Translations under genes and position numbers: made by a program | Source: Inquilinus sp052113205 | GTDB taxonomy: Bacteria > Pseudomonadota > Alphaproteobacteria > DSM-16000 > Inquilinaceae | Assembly (NCBI RefSeq): GCF_052113205.1 | Contig: NZ_JBFRCU010000030.1 | Coordinates: 8,311 to 72,310, forward strand | Direction: 5' to 3' | DNA: 64,000 nucleotides | The notes under the pieces: model-generated | The model's database searches: none | What the model was told of the DNA's origin: nothing | What the model saw: only the letters and a program-made list of their open reading frames with translations | In this document: positions 18,967 through 27,410 of the stretch, in pieces | Layout of the letters: each line of letters opens with the position of its first letter | Numbering within the stretch: position 1 is the stretch's first letter

Positions 18967-20277
18967 TCAGCTCGCCGGGTCGGCGGCGATGGCGCTGCCC
19001 TTCAGCACCACCGGGCGGGTGGTCTCGCCGGTGATACCGAAATCGCTGTCGTTGATCATCAGCAGCGACCCGTCGCCGGTCAGCGCCAGCCCCTCGATCT
19101 TGACCGGCACCTCCGGATGGTCGGCGCTGTCGAAGCGCAGGATCTTGGTCACCGGCACGATCTTCGCGGCGGTCAGATCTTTCGACTGTTCGAGGCTCGG
19201 CGCGGTCGCCAGCTCGTCCCAGGCGGTGCCGTGCACGTCGGTGGCGCCGGCCAGCGACACCTCATACAGCTTGGTGGTGCCGTCGGTCCGCTCCAGCACC
19301 AGGAAGCGGTCGGCGCCGAGGCCCATCATCTCGCTGATGCGCGGGCTGTTCTGCTTGTCCGACGGGTCCAGCCGGAAGCTCTGCGGATCGTCGAGCGTGT
19401 AGACATATTCGCCGATGACCGCGAGCGTCGCCGGGTCGAGGGTCCACAGCCGAGCGTTCTTCGAGGCCTTGTAGGCATCGGCATCCGGGTTGGCGAGCGG
19501 GTTCTGGATGATGGTGGCCAGGCGCTTGTTGTCCGGGGTGATCGCCAGCGATTCCAGGCCGCGGTTGAGGAAGCGCTTGGCAAGGACGGCCGGCAGGCCG
19601 CCATCGACCGGGTAGTGCGCGGCCTTGAAGTCGTCCTCGGTGCCCTGCGGCACCACCCGGCGCAGGATCTTGCCGTCGGCCGCGACATGCAGCAGCGAAG
19701 GGCCGTTCTCCTCCGACACCCAGAAGCTGCTATCGGCCATCGGCACGACCGCTTCGGCGTCGACCGCGTCCGGGTTCTGCTCGAGCTTATGGCCCGCAAG
19801 ATCGATCGGCTGCTCGGTCGAGGCGTGGGTCAGCGGGTTCAGCAGGCCGTTGACCGGCTTGCCGTCGCCGTCGCGCAGCGGCAGCACGGTGTCGACCGTG
19901 TAGGTGCCGCCATCCTGCAGCGTGATCCGGTAGATCGTCGGCGAATAATTCGGCTGCGGATAGATGCGGGCGTTCTTGAGGTCGCCGCAGATGGTCTTGC
20001 CGTCGACCCCGAACACGTCTTTCACATCGCCGCAGGTGAAGTTGGCGCCGCGGTCGGAGATGGTCCAGAAGGTCATCGGCGGGTCGCCGGCGCGGCGGCC
20101 GGCGCCGCTGCCGATGCCGACATTCAGCTCGCGGGTCTTGCCGCCGGGTACCGAGATGCTGCCGAGCGCCAGCTTCGGGTCGGTGCTGGTGTAGCTGGTG
20201 ATGGTCTCGGCCGCCAGAACGGCCGGCGCGATCGTGATCGACAACGCGAGCGCCGCGACGAAGGGACGGAACGCCAT
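18967..20277 (-). CDS. Secreted phytase-like / esterase-like beta-propeller protein
   Basis: 436 residues with a signal peptide (MAFRPFVAALALSITIAPA, AxA-like cleavage before ETITSY). The rest matches the 'esterase-like activity of phytase' domain: LGSISVPGGKTRELNVGIG, FWTISDRGANF, AEAVVPMADSSFWVSEENGP, GLESLAITPDNKRLATI, and a final IEGLALTGDGSLLMINDSDFG. Likely a periplasmic or extracellular propeller enzyme hydrolysing phosphate or other esters; the activity is inferred only from family. Two Cys may form a disulphide (CGDVKDVFGVDGKTICGD). Divergent from the PPIase gene over a 275-base gap. Confidence 0.85.
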   Translation of the reverse strand: MAFRPFVAALALSITIAPAVLAAETITSYTSTDPKLALGSISVPGGKTRELNVGIGSGAGRRAGDPPMTFWTISDRGANFTCGDVKDVFGVDGKTICGDLKNARIYPQPNYSPTIYRITLQDGGTYTVDTVLPLRDGDGKPVNGLLNPLTHASTEQPIDLAGHKLEQNPDAVDAEAVVPMADSSFWVSEENGPSLLHVAADGKILRRVVPQGTEDDFKAAHYPVDGGLPAVLAKRFLNRGLESLAITPDNKRLATIIQNPLANPDADAYKASKNARLWTLDPATLAVIGEYVYTLDDPQSFRLDPSDKQNSPRISEMMGLGADRFLVLERTDGTTKLYEVSLAGATDVHGTAWDELATAPSLEQSKDLTAAKIVPVTKILRFDSADHPEVPVKIEGLALTGDGSLLMINDSDFGITGETTRPVVLKGSAIAADPAS

Positions 20278-20552
20278 GAACCTCTCCTTAATTCTTTGTC
20301 ACGTCGAACCGGCCGGCCGCGGAAGCGGCGCCGGGAAGCCGCCCGTCTTCTAGGATTTGCCGCGTGTCGCGCCGGTGACGACTGGGTGAAGCTTTGATGA
20401 CAGCGGTCCTTGGTCCGCTTGTGCCCGGTTTCGGCCTGTGCTTTACCTGTCGGCCACGTCGCGCAGCTGGCGCCGCCGCGATCCCATGACCGGATGCCGG
20501 CATTCCTCCGCCGAGGCGCCACTCGTCCCACCGTTCTGAAAGGACGCGTTTG

Positions 20553-21560
20553 ATGTCTTCCCTCGCCCTCCGCCTGCTCGCCGGCGCGGCTGCCCTGACG
20601 CTCCTGGCCGGTCCGGTCCTGGCCCAGGATGCGACCAAGCCCGCCGAGGCCCCGGCCACGGCAGCTCCCGCCGCCGCCCCAGCCCCCGCGGCTGCCGGCG
20701 ACCAGGCCGGCAAGCCCGACGATCCGGTCGCGGCCACGGTGAACGGCCAGCCGATCCTGCGCTCCGAGGTGCTGGAGGCGATCAACAGCCTGCCGCAGCA
20801 GTACCGCCAGATGCCGGTCGAGATGCTGGTGCCGCTGATGGCCGAGCAGGTGGCGACCGCCCGCCTGGTGGCGCAGAAGGGTGTCGATGCCGGGCTGCAG
20901 AACGACCCGGAGGTCAAGGCGCGGCTGGAGACGGCCGAGCGCCGGATCATCCAGGACGTCTGGCTGCAGCGCCAGATCAAGGCCAAGGTCACCGACCAGG
21001 CGATCCAGGACGCCTACAAGAAGTACCTGGCCGACAACCCGGCGCAGGACCAGGTCAAGGCCCGCCATATCCTCGTCGACAGCGAGGACAAGGCCAAGGA
21101 CCTGATCAAGAAGCTGGAGGGCGGCGCCAAGTTCGAGGAGCTGGCCAACGCCAACACCACCGACCCGTCGGGCAAGGAGTCGGGCGGCGACCTGGGCTGG
21201 TTCTCCAAGGAGCAGATGGTGCCGGAATTCGCCGACGCCGCCTTCAAGCTGGAGAAGGGCAAGTTCACCACCACCCCGGTGAAGAGCCAGTTCGGCTGGC
21301 ACGTCATCCTTCTCGAGGACAAGCGCACCCTGCCGCAGCCGACGTTGGACGAGGTCAAGCCGCAGCTCGAGGAGCAGCTGTCGCAGCAGCTGGTGCCGCA
21401 GATCATCGCCGAGGTGAAGCAGGGCGCCACGATCGTGGTCATGGGCCAGGACGGCAAGCCGCTGCCCCCGCCCAGCACCGACGCACCGGCAGCGCCGGGC
21501 GCCGACCCGGCGGCCCCGGCCGCCACCGACCCGGCCGCGCCGCCCGCGCCGGCGAAGTAA
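20553..21560 (+). CDS. Periplasmic parvulin-type peptidyl-prolyl isomerase
   Basis: 335 residues from an ATG with aaagga upstream (a TTG one codon earlier is ignored). Signal peptide to about residue 24 (GPVLAQ), then an Ala/Pro-rich linker, a SurA-like N-terminal helical region (ATVNGQPILRSEVLEAINSLP), and a PpiC domain starting VKARHILVDSEDKAKDLIKKL and including GGDLGWFSKEQMVPEFADAAF and QFGWHVILLEDKR. Ends with a second Ala/Pro-rich tail. Assists folding of exported proteins. First of a probable operon with argJ 29 bases downstream, an arrangement common in alphaproteobacteria. Confidence 0.93.
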   Translation: MSSLALRLLAGAAALTLLAGPVLAQDATKPAEAPATAAPAAAPAPAAAGDQAGKPDDPVAATVNGQPILRSEVLEAINSLPQQYRQMPVEMLVPLMAEQVATARLVAQKGVDAGLQNDPEVKARLETAERRIIQDVWLQRQIKAKVTDQAIQDAYKKYLADNPAQDQVKARHILVDSEDKAKDLIKKLEGGAKFEELANANTTDPSGKESGGDLGWFSKEQMVPEFADAAFKLEKGKFTTTPVKSQFGWHVILLEDKRTLPQPTLDEVKPQLEEQLSQQLVPQIIAEVKQGATIVVMGQDGKPLPPPSTDAPAAPGADPAAPAATDPAAPPAPAK

Positions 21561-21589
21561 CCGGCACCACGAGACGGGGGGAGGGGACC

Positions 21590-22819
21590 ATGGCCGGAGC
21601 ATTGCCGCGTTCGCCGCTCGCGCCCGAGCGGCTGCCGGATCTGGCGCCGATCGCCGGCGTGCGGCTGGCCGCCGCCGCCTGCGGGCTGAAGAAGACGGGG
21701 GCGCCGGACGTGCTGTTCGTCGCCCTCGACCCCGGCACCAGCGCGGCGGGCGTCTTTACCCGCTCGCGCTGCCCCTCCGCCCCGGTGGATTGGTGCCGCC
21801 GGGCCTTGCCGAAGGGCTCGGCTCGGGCGGTGGTGGTCAACGCCGGCAACGCCAACGCCTTCACCGGCCAGGCCGGGGTGAAGACGGTGGCGGCCACGGT
21901 GGTGGCGGCGGCGAAGCAGGTCGGCTGCGACTGGGAGGAGGTGTTCATCGCCTCCACCGGCGTGATCGGCCAGCCGCTGCCGGAGGACCGCGTCGCCCGC
22001 CACCTGCCGGATCTCGCCCAGGCGCTGGGTGAAGACTGGGCGGCCGCGGCGGAGGCGATCCGCACCACCGACACCTTCGCCAAGGGCGCGACCCGCACCG
22101 CCACGATCGGCGGCACCACGGTCACCCTCACCGGCATCGCCAAGGGCTCGGGCATGATCGCGCCGGACATGGCGACGATGCTGTCCTTCGTGTTCACCGA
22201 CGCGGCGATCCCGGCGCCGCTGCTGCAGCAGACGCTGACGGCGGCGGTGGACCAGTCGTTCAACGCCATCACGGTCGACGGCGACACCTCGACCAGCGAC
22301 ACGCTGATGCTGTTCGCCACCGGCAAGGCCGGCAACCCCGTTCCGGCCGCGGCGGCCGACCTCGCCGATTTCCAGCGCGCGCTGGACGACCTGACCGCCG
22401 ACCTGGCGCGCCAGGTGGCGTGCGACGGCGAGGGCGCGCAGAAGCTGATCACCANTGCGGTCAAGGGCGCGATCTCCGACCGCTCGGGCCGGCGCATCGG
22501 CCTGGCCATCGCCAATTCGCCGCTGGTGAAGACCGCGGTGGCGGGCGAGGACGCGAATTGGGGCCGCATCGTCATGGCGGTGGGCAAGTCGGGCGAGCCG
22601 GCGGACCGCGACAAGCTCGGCATCGCCATCGGCGGCGTCCAGGTGGCGCGCGACGGCATGGTGGTCGACGGCTATGACGAGGCGCCGGTGGCGGCGCATA
22701 TGAAGACCCGGTCGATCGAGATCGAGGTCGATATCGGCATCGGCCGCGGCCACGCCACGGTCTGGACCTGCGACCTCACCCACGGGTATATCTCGATCAA
22801 TGCGGATTACAGAAGCTAG
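21590..22819 (+). CDS. argJ: Bifunctional ornithine acetyltransferase / N-acetylglutamate synthase
   Basis: 409 residues. Recycles the acetyl group from N-acetylornithine to glutamate in arginine synthesis. The self-cleavage site is intact: GMIAPDMATMLSFVF, with cleavage expected before Thr196, giving alpha and beta chains. Other family segments: AVVVNAGNANAFTG, ITVDGDTSTSDT and VAGEDANWGRI. One ambiguous base at 22455 leaves one residue undetermined within KLIT-x-AVKGA; an isoleucine or similar is expected. Confidence 0.97.
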   Translation: MAGALPRSPLAPERLPDLAPIAGVRLAAAACGLKKTGAPDVLFVALDPGTSAAGVFTRSRCPSAPVDWCRRALPKGSARAVVVNAGNANAFTGQAGVKTVAATVVAAAKQVGCDWEEVFIASTGVIGQPLPEDRVARHLPDLAQALGEDWAAAAEAIRTTDTFAKGATRTATIGGTTVTLTGIAKGSGMIAPDMATMLSFVFTDAAIPAPLLQQTLTAAVDQSFNAITVDGDTSTSDTLMLFATGKAGNPVPAAAADLADFQRALDDLTADLARQVACDGEGAQKLITXAVKGAISDRSGRRIGLAIANSPLVKTAVAGEDANWGRIVMAVGKSGEPADRDKLGIAIGGVQVARDGMVVDGYDEAPVAAHMKTRSIEIEVDIGIGRGHATVWTCDLTHGYISINADYRS

Positions 22820-23201
22820 CCCGGACTGAAGCGGAGCTGGCGCGGACGAACTGAGGTCGGGTCACGCCAGTGCATCGGGGCAGGGGCAGGATATCGAGCA
22901 TCTTCACGTTGCCTCTCCCGACGGCGAGGCCTTTTCGGACATGCCAGGGCTCGCTCCCTTCTAGTCCCCCCTCCCCTTGCGGGAGGGAGCCAGGGGGAGG
23001 CGTCTGCGCGCATCCGCGCGCGAACGCGCACATGACCAGCCTGACCGTCTGGTCCGGACCATCAGGATTCTGGCAGCGCTCGACGGCGAAAACCCCCTCC
23101 CCCTACTCCCCTCCCGCGAGGGGAGGGGGGACTCATTGGGGGCGTGCGGCCGAAGTCGTGCCCGGAGAGACAACACCCTCCCGCCAAGGGCCCGTGGCCC
23201 C
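22820..23201. other. Intergenic region argJ-GNAT (382 bases), mostly repeat DNA
   Basis: No gene was accepted here. The central part (22960-23133) is copy 1 of the large GC-rich palindromic repeat. The first 140 bases hold no clear structure beyond the short inverted pair gcctctcccg/cggcgaggc near 22913-22930. Short ORFs crossing the repeat recur in the other copy only because the DNA is repeated. Confidence 0.6.
22960..23133. repeat. Large GC-rich palindromic repeat, copy 1
   Basis: About 175 bases closely resembling 61536-61710. Left arm ctagtcccccctccccttgc followed by ggga; right arm ctcccgcgaggggaggggg followed by gact, so the ends form an imperfect inverted repeat. Inside are a second inverted pair (agggggagg and accccctccccct), a GC-alternating core (tgcgcgcatccgcgcgcga) and a variable centre. 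The ends and flanks near the ends are conserved between copies, while the central 60 bases differ. Confidence 0.85.
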
Positions 23202-23762
23202 GTGACCGACCTGCCGGAGGATCTGGAGACCGAGCGGCTGCGGCTGCGGCGTCACCGCCCCTCCGATGCCGGCGAGATCACCCATCTGCTGGACGATTGG
23301 GAGGTGGTGCGCTGGCTGTCGGACGTGCCCTATCCCTACAGCTTCGCCGATGCCGAGGACTGGATCCGGACCGCGGAGAAGCGCTGGATCGCCGGCCGCG
23401 ACTACCAGTTCGTGGTGACGCTGCCCGACAGCGGCGCGGTGATCGGCCATATGGGGCTGTCGATCGCGACCAATGGCCGGGTCGGCAGCTTCGGCTATTG
23501 GTTCGGCCGGCGCTACTGGGGCCAGGGCTATGCCACCGAGGCGGCGCAGGCGGTGATCGCCTTCGGCTTCCTCGATTTGCGGCTGGAGCGGATCCAGGCC
23601 GCCTACCACCCCGACAACGCCCCGTCGGGCCATGTCCTGGTCAAGGCCGGGCTGATGACCGACGGCATCAAGACCATCGAGTTCAAGGCGCTGGGGCAGA
23701 CGGCGCCCTGCCCGCTCTTCGCCCTCAGCCGCCAGGATTACCTGAAGATCTATGCCGCCTGA
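23202..23762 (+). CDS. GNAT-family N-acetyltransferase (RimJ/RimL-like)
   Basis: 186 residues from GTG (VTDLPEDLETERLRLRRHR); the frame upstream runs through repeat DNA. Typical Acetyltransf_3 layout: ETERLRLRRHRPSDAGEI, VIGHMGLSI, and the acetyl-CoA loop FGRRYWGQGYATEAAQAVI, ending with LVKAGLMTDGI. May acetylate a protein N-terminus or a small amine; substrate unknown. Overlaps the NUDIX gene by 11 bases, suggesting coupled translation in the argJ-mutT operon. Confidence 0.9.
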   Translation: MTDLPEDLETERLRLRRHRPSDAGEITHLLDDWEVVRWLSDVPYPYSFADAEDWIRTAEKRWIAGRDYQFVVTLPDSGAVIGHMGLSIATNGRVGSFGYWFGRRYWGQGYATEAAQAVIAFGFLDLRLERIQAAYHPDNAPSGHVLVKAGLMTDGIKTIEFKALGQTAPCPLFALSRQDYLKIYAA

Positions 23763-24174
23763 ACCGCTTCCCCCGCTGCCGGTGGTGCTGGTCGTCGCCG
23801 TCGCCCTGGTCGATGCCGATGGCCGCGTGCTGATCGCGCAGCGGCCCGAGGGCAAGTCGATGGCCGGCCTCTGGGAGTTCCCGGGCGGCAAGGTCGACCC
23901 GGGCGAGACGCCGGAGGCGGCGCTGATCCGCGAGCTGCGCGAGGAGCTGGCGATCGACACGGAGGAGAGCTGCCTGGCCCCCTTCACCTTCGCCAGCCAC
24001 CGCTACGAGCGCTTCCACCTGCTGATGCCGCTGTATCTCTGCCGCCGCTGGCAGGGCACGCCGCAGCCGCTGGAGGGCCAGGCGCTGGCCTGGGTGGCGC
24101 CGAACAGGCTGCGCGAGTACCCGATGCCGCCGGCGGACAAGCCGCTGGTGGCGATGCTGAGGGATGTGGTGTGA
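23752..24174 (+). CDS. mutT: NUDIX 8-oxo-dGTP diphosphatase, MutT
   Basis: 140 residues. The NUDIX box is complete in GGKVDPGETPEAALIRELRE and the following EEL. Removes oxidised dGTP from the nucleotide pool. The C-terminal end GQALAWVAPNRLREYPMPPAD is like MutT proper and the position after argJ is usual for alphaproteobacterial mutT. Its ATG lies inside the preceding GNAT gene. The gene marks the left border of the accessory island. Confidence 0.93.
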   Translation: MPPEPLPPLPVVLVVAVALVDADGRVLIAQRPEGKSMAGLWEFPGGKVDPGETPEAALIRELREELAIDTEESCLAPFTFASHRYERFHLLMPLYLCRRWQGTPQPLEGQALAWVAPNRLREYPMPPADKPLVAMLRDVV

Positions 24175-24340
24175 GCGGATGCTACCGAGGTGTGTGGACT
24201 AGGAGCGTAGCAGTCCGGGCCGGCCGTAGCCCGATCTAGTGTTGCGACCGAGATGGAAGAATACAGCCTGATTGGCTACTTCTTCGGTGTTATAGTCGGC
24301 GCTGAAAGCATCTCGTCAGATTTTATCCTTTAACGTTCAT

Positions 24341-25720
24341 CTATAATTTTGCTGGACGGCCTCTCTCATTTCCCCTGCCTTCCATGAACTTCGGGGTCAC
24401 CTGGATTTGTGGATGCATTGCGTCTTTACGCTTTCTTACAGAAGAACACAGTTTGTCGTGCAAGCCTCCTAGCCGTTCGACGTTAAGCATATCCTGCGCA
24501 ATATTTCGGAATACGCGAGCAAATGGCTTATTGCGATAAGCCCTGAAGATTTGGTTGAGTTTTGTTCCTATTCCAATACTGGGTCCTGACAAACCCAGGG
24601 AGATCGAAGTTTGCAGGCCTCCTTCAGTAGTGACGGCATATTCCTTTAAGAGCGAAGCGCACGACTGTTCCAAAAATCCTAGAATGCTATTGACCTCCCT
24701 GTATCTATCCTGATTGGAGAGATGGGCTAAATTATGCAGAATGACCCGGCATTCTCGAAAGACGCCTATGTCCCTCGTCTGGAGAGCCAAATCAATGCAT
24801 TGCTTAGGATTATCAGTTTTGGATATAAAATAAGCAGTAAAAAATGGTAGCTTCATCGCAAATCTAGCTCCTCCGCTGGTGTCGACAATTTTTACAAGCG
24901 TCTCCTGTGTCCTGGATTTCAACCTATGTAGCAGGTTATTGACTTGCGATCTGGATTCTATTCTACAGCAACTCTCGCAGAATGCATCTCGCAACGGAGC
25001 CAAGAAGGCGTCCGCTTCCTTCATGGCCGCAACGGAGTTGTAAAAATGTGACCTCTCCGCAGTCCATCCGTAACCAAAAACTAATCTATCCAGCAGGCTT
25101 TTAGATGATTCGCCCTTATATCTGTCGTTGCTTGAAGCGAAAGCTCTAACAAGCCCCTTTATATCGGTTATTTCAGGATGTTGTTCAATTGATAGGTTTG
25201 GCAAGAATCCCTCTCCGGCGGACGTGGCGCCAGCATCGGTGCTTTCGTTTCTAAATATGCTGTCGATTGCGGATTCATAGTGCGCGTTACGCGTGTCGTT
25301 TACTAAAAATGACAATGTCAAATATTCACTAGAGACAAATATGTCCCAACGCAATTGTGGATCAATTCGAAGAGACTCAAAAAAGCTAACCACATCCCCC
25401 GCTGGCTTTGAGCCATCAAACGAGAACACCATATCTTTCGCGAAATTGGCTGCATTCCGCGCGAGTGAATCGTATATTTCAGTTTCAATATTTAGGAAAT
25501 CAACAAAACCAAAATTTTTCAACCTCTGCGATCTGAAATTATCTTTATAATCGTCAACGCCAATGATGGCATCGCTAAATAGTATCGCGGTGATAAGCTT
25601 TTCAAAACACAGAATATCGTTATCGATATTGCTTAGATTGACAGTTTGACTTTCCCCAATCAAGCGTTCGACACCGCTTAGAGTAGCGTTGTCAACAAGA
25701 ATACGGCGGTTCGTCGTCAT
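24341..25720 (-). CDS. Uncharacterised AT-rich 459-residue protein
   Basis: No family recognised. The DNA is much more AT-rich than the surroundings and uses AT-ending codons freely, so it is probably acquired. The start gives MTTNRRILVDNATLSGVERL, an acidic residue after a hydrophobic strand followed by FEKLITAILFSDAIIGVDDY; this could be the first strand of a PIN-like or similar alpha/beta fold, but that is a guess. The remainder looks alpha-helical, with four Cys in ESCCRIESRSQ and FRECRVILHNLAH, and no signal peptide or membrane helix. The tail is basic (SSVRKRKDAMHPQ). It stands alone, with 166 bases to mutT and 259 to the toxin-antitoxin pair. A defence or stress gene is possible; nothing proves it. 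Confidence 0.72.
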   Translation of the reverse strand: MTTNRRILVDNATLSGVERLIGESQTVNLSNIDNDILCFEKLITAILFSDAIIGVDDYKDNFRSQRLKNFGFVDFLNIETEIYDSLARNAANFAKDMVFSFDGSKPAGDVVSFFESLRIDPQLRWDIFVSSEYLTLSFLVNDTRNAHYESAIDSIFRNESTDAGATSAGEGFLPNLSIEQHPEITDIKGLVRAFASSNDRYKGESSKSLLDRLVFGYGWTAERSHFYNSVAAMKEADAFLAPLRDAFCESCCRIESRSQVNNLLHRLKSRTQETLVKIVDTSGGARFAMKLPFFTAYFISKTDNPKQCIDLALQTRDIGVFRECRVILHNLAHLSNQDRYREVNSILGFLEQSCASLLKEYAVTTEGGLQTSISLGLSGPSIGIGTKLNQIFRAYRNKPFARVFRNIAQDMLNVERLGGLHDKLCSSVRKRKDAMHPQIQVTPKFMEGRGNERGRPAKL

Positions 25721-25940
25721 GCTTGGAAACCAGTTGCCGATTATGCATTGCCTTCTCCCTCATGCTGAGGCAGCAGAAAGCAAGCCGATTCGATGGTAAC
25801 TGGTCCTGGATGGCGCGCAAGCATTGGTCTGCCCCCTGGGCTGAGACAGAAGATTTAGGGTGACGGGGCGCCTGGTTCTGGAAGCGCACCGGTGTTCATG
25901 ATGCCGCGGGCGAGCCTCCGGCCGCCAGCTTGACGCGTAA

Positions 25941-25966
25941 TGCGATTGAAGTACACTATGATCGCA
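25941..25966. promoter_or_regulatory. Inverted repeat in the toxin-antitoxin promoter, candidate operator
   Basis: tgcgat (25941-25946) and atcgca (25961-25966) are exact reverse complements with a 14-base spacer and flank a -10-like tatgat (25957-25962), 14 bases before the antitoxin ATG. Antitoxins of the RelB/ParD class repress their own promoter by binding such repeats, so this is a likely autoregulation site. A ttgacg at 25930 is 21 bases from tatgat, too far for a good sigma-70 promoter. Confidence 0.45.
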
Positions 25967-25979
25967 CAGGAGGATCGAC

Positions 25980-26288
25980 ATGGTGGCGAGCGCACTGATC
26001 CAGACCCGCATCGACCCCGCTTTGAGGGATAAGGCGTCGCTGGTGCTCGCGCAAATGGGGCTGACCGTGTCCGATGCGGTGCGGATGCTGCTCACCCGGG
26101 TCGCGAATGAGGGGGCCCTTCCGGCCGGGCTGGCGGTCGACCCGGAGACCCATGACGCCTGGGTCCGCGCGAAGGTGCGGGAAGCGCTTGACGATCCGCG
26201 GCCGGACATCTCGCATGAGGAGGTCGAAGCCAGGTTCGCCGCTCGGCGGGCCCAGACACGGCGCAAGCTGGCCGCCGCCAAATCTTGA
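25980..26288 (+). CDS. RelB/DinJ-type antitoxin
   Basis: 102 residues, ATG preceded by caggagg. N-terminal ribbon-helix-helix: SALIQTRIDPALRDKASLVL then MGLTVSDAVRMLLTRVANEG, matching RelB/DinJ antitoxins. The C-terminal half (ALDDPRPDISHEEVEARFAA) would wrap the toxin. Its stop codon overlaps the toxin's start codon (TTGA), the usual coupled arrangement. A decayed copy of its last 42 codons lies at 27411. Confidence 0.88.
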   Translation: MVASALIQTRIDPALRDKASLVLAQMGLTVSDAVRMLLTRVANEGALPAGLAVDPETHDAWVRAKVREALDDPRPDISHEEVEARFAARRAQTRRKLAAAKS

Positions 26289-26644
26289 AACTGTGCTGGC
26301 GCCCGGCCGCCGAGGCCGATCGTCTCGCCATCTACGACCACATCGAAGCCGACGATCCGCAAGCAGCCGAGCGCGTCGATGAGCGGATTCTCGTTCGCAT
26401 CCTGACCCTGCTCCAGCTGCCGCATAGCGGGCGGCCGGGGCGGGTCGAGGGCACCCGCGAGTTGACCGTCGGGCGCACGTCCTATTTCGTGATCTACCAG
26501 ATCGAGGACGACACGGTGAGGATCCTGCGCATCCTGCACAGCGCGCGGGAGTGGTCGGAGGACCTGATCGACGAGCATTGGCCTTTGAGCGCCGACCCTA
26601 CGAATCCTCGATTGCATCGGACTCGACACCCCCCTGACACCTGA
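26285..26644 (+). CDS. ParE/RelE-superfamily toxin
   Basis: 119 residues from TTG within the TTGA overlap. KLCWRPAAEADRLAIYDHI is the typical N-terminal helix pair, then AERVDERILVRILTLLQLP, GRPGRVEGTRELTVG, YFVIYQIEDDTVRILRILHSAREW. The final R-I-L-R-I-L-H-S-A-R-x-W is the common ParE/RelE-fold ending; the pattern resembles ParE more than RelE. Such toxins poison gyrase or cleave mRNA at the ribosome; which applies cannot be told from sequence. A stretch of about 20 residues after REWSEDLID is extra. A stop-containing remnant of this gene lies at 27536. Confidence 0.87.
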   Translation: MKLCWRPAAEADRLAIYDHIEADDPQAAERVDERILVRILTLLQLPHSGRPGRVEGTRELTVGRTSYFVIYQIEDDTVRILRILHSAREWSEDLIDEHWPLSADPTNPRLHRTRHPPDT

Positions 26645-26732
26645 ACTTCACTGTCTCGGTTCAGAGGTGCAGTCCAATCGCCGCCTGAAGCCTCAATTCG
26701 CGCACGGCACCGAATCAGCAGAGGAGACACCG

Positions 26733-27233
26733 GTGTACCGCAACTATCGCGACATCACGTCCCTGATCCCGCAAAGCCCGACGTGGTTCGATGAGAAGCG
26801 GGTGCCCCGGTACTGCGACTTTCATCCGGACCAGGCGGCCAATATCTATGCGAAGCGGGCCGCCCTGCTGCTGATCACCTGCCAGAGTTGCGGGCATCCG
26901 TTCAAGGTGTGCGTGACGGCGGCCACGAATCAGGAGACGGTGCGCTTGGGGAAGTCCCTCGCCGACGAGCTGCAGGACGGCACACTGGACTATGGCGATC
27001 CCCCGAACATCGGCTGCTGCTCGCCCGGGCCGAGTATGAACAGCATTCCGCGCCGCGTGCTGGAATACTGGGTCCGAACGCCGAAGATGCCGGTGGAAGG
27101 GGAATGGTATCGGGACGAGACCATCGAGGGTACTTACGTCCCCGCACTCACGGAGGAGTGGCAGAAGCGGATGTATCGAGGCGAGAGCGATGCCGATCCC
27201 GCTCCGCCCAAGTCGGGGCAGGAGCCGGACTAG
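26733..27233 (+). CDS. Uncharacterised protein with a Cys-x2-Cys pair
   Basis: 166 residues from GTG, chosen for the gaggagac site upstream; a GTG at 26667 would add 22 residues without a ribosome site. Not recognised. Notable: YCDFHPDQAANIYAKRA, then CQSCGHPFKVCV and GCCSPGPSM, so six Cys in the central part could bind a metal ion as a small zinc ribbon (inference). No membrane helix or signal. Composition is GC-rich like the host. It sits between the working toxin-antitoxin pair and its decayed copy, so it may have moved with them. Confidence 0.68.
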   Translation: MYRNYRDITSLIPQSPTWFDEKRVPRYCDFHPDQAANIYAKRAALLLITCQSCGHPFKVCVTAATNQETVRLGKSLADELQDGTLDYGDPPNIGCCSPGPSMNSIPRRVLEYWVRTPKMPVEGEWYRDETIEGTYVPALTEEWQKRMYRGESDADPAPPKSGQEPD

Positions 27234-27355
27234 GCGCCGCGTCCCGTTCAGGCCGTCTCCCTCGCCGGACTTCCGGGGCAGCCCATCGGGGTCAAGCGAT
27301 GGCGGCCGAGCCGTGTCGAAGAGGAAGCGGTGCGGCGGATCAAAGGCTGGAGACG

Positions 27356-27393
27356 CTGGATGGCCACGCCCCTGCGGGGCTCGCCATGACGGG
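27356..27393. repeat. 3' half of the cloverleaf-like repeat
   Basis: Contains ctggatggccac, the side hairpin cccc-tgc-gggg and ctcgccatgacgg, which match the right half of the copy at 12381-12466. The left half is absent. It ends 17 bases before the antitoxin remnant, so the repeat may mark a recombination junction. Confidence 0.75.
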
Positions 27394-27410
27394 TTGGGGG
27401 CTTGGCTATT

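Noticed and set aside
22455..22455. Ambiguous base in argJ as a possible disruption
   Set aside because: It is the middle base of one codon; no frameshift results and none of the four options makes a stop.
22977..23201. Short ORFs in the large repeat sharing peptide GENPLPL and PSREGRGD with the 61.6-kb copy
   Set aside because: The similarity comes from the repeated DNA; reading frames lack ribosome sites and family patterns.
24253..24333. 26-codon ORF in the AT-rich gap after mutT
   Set aside because: No ribosome site, too short to judge, no coding signal.
25762..25863. 34-codon plus-strand ORF before the toxin-antitoxin pair
   Set aside because: No ribosome site and no recognised pattern; could be a relic of something but nothing supports it.
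25930..25962. ttgacg and tatgat as a sigma-70 promoter
   Set aside because: Spacing of 21 bases is too long for a normal promoter; only the palindrome was kept.
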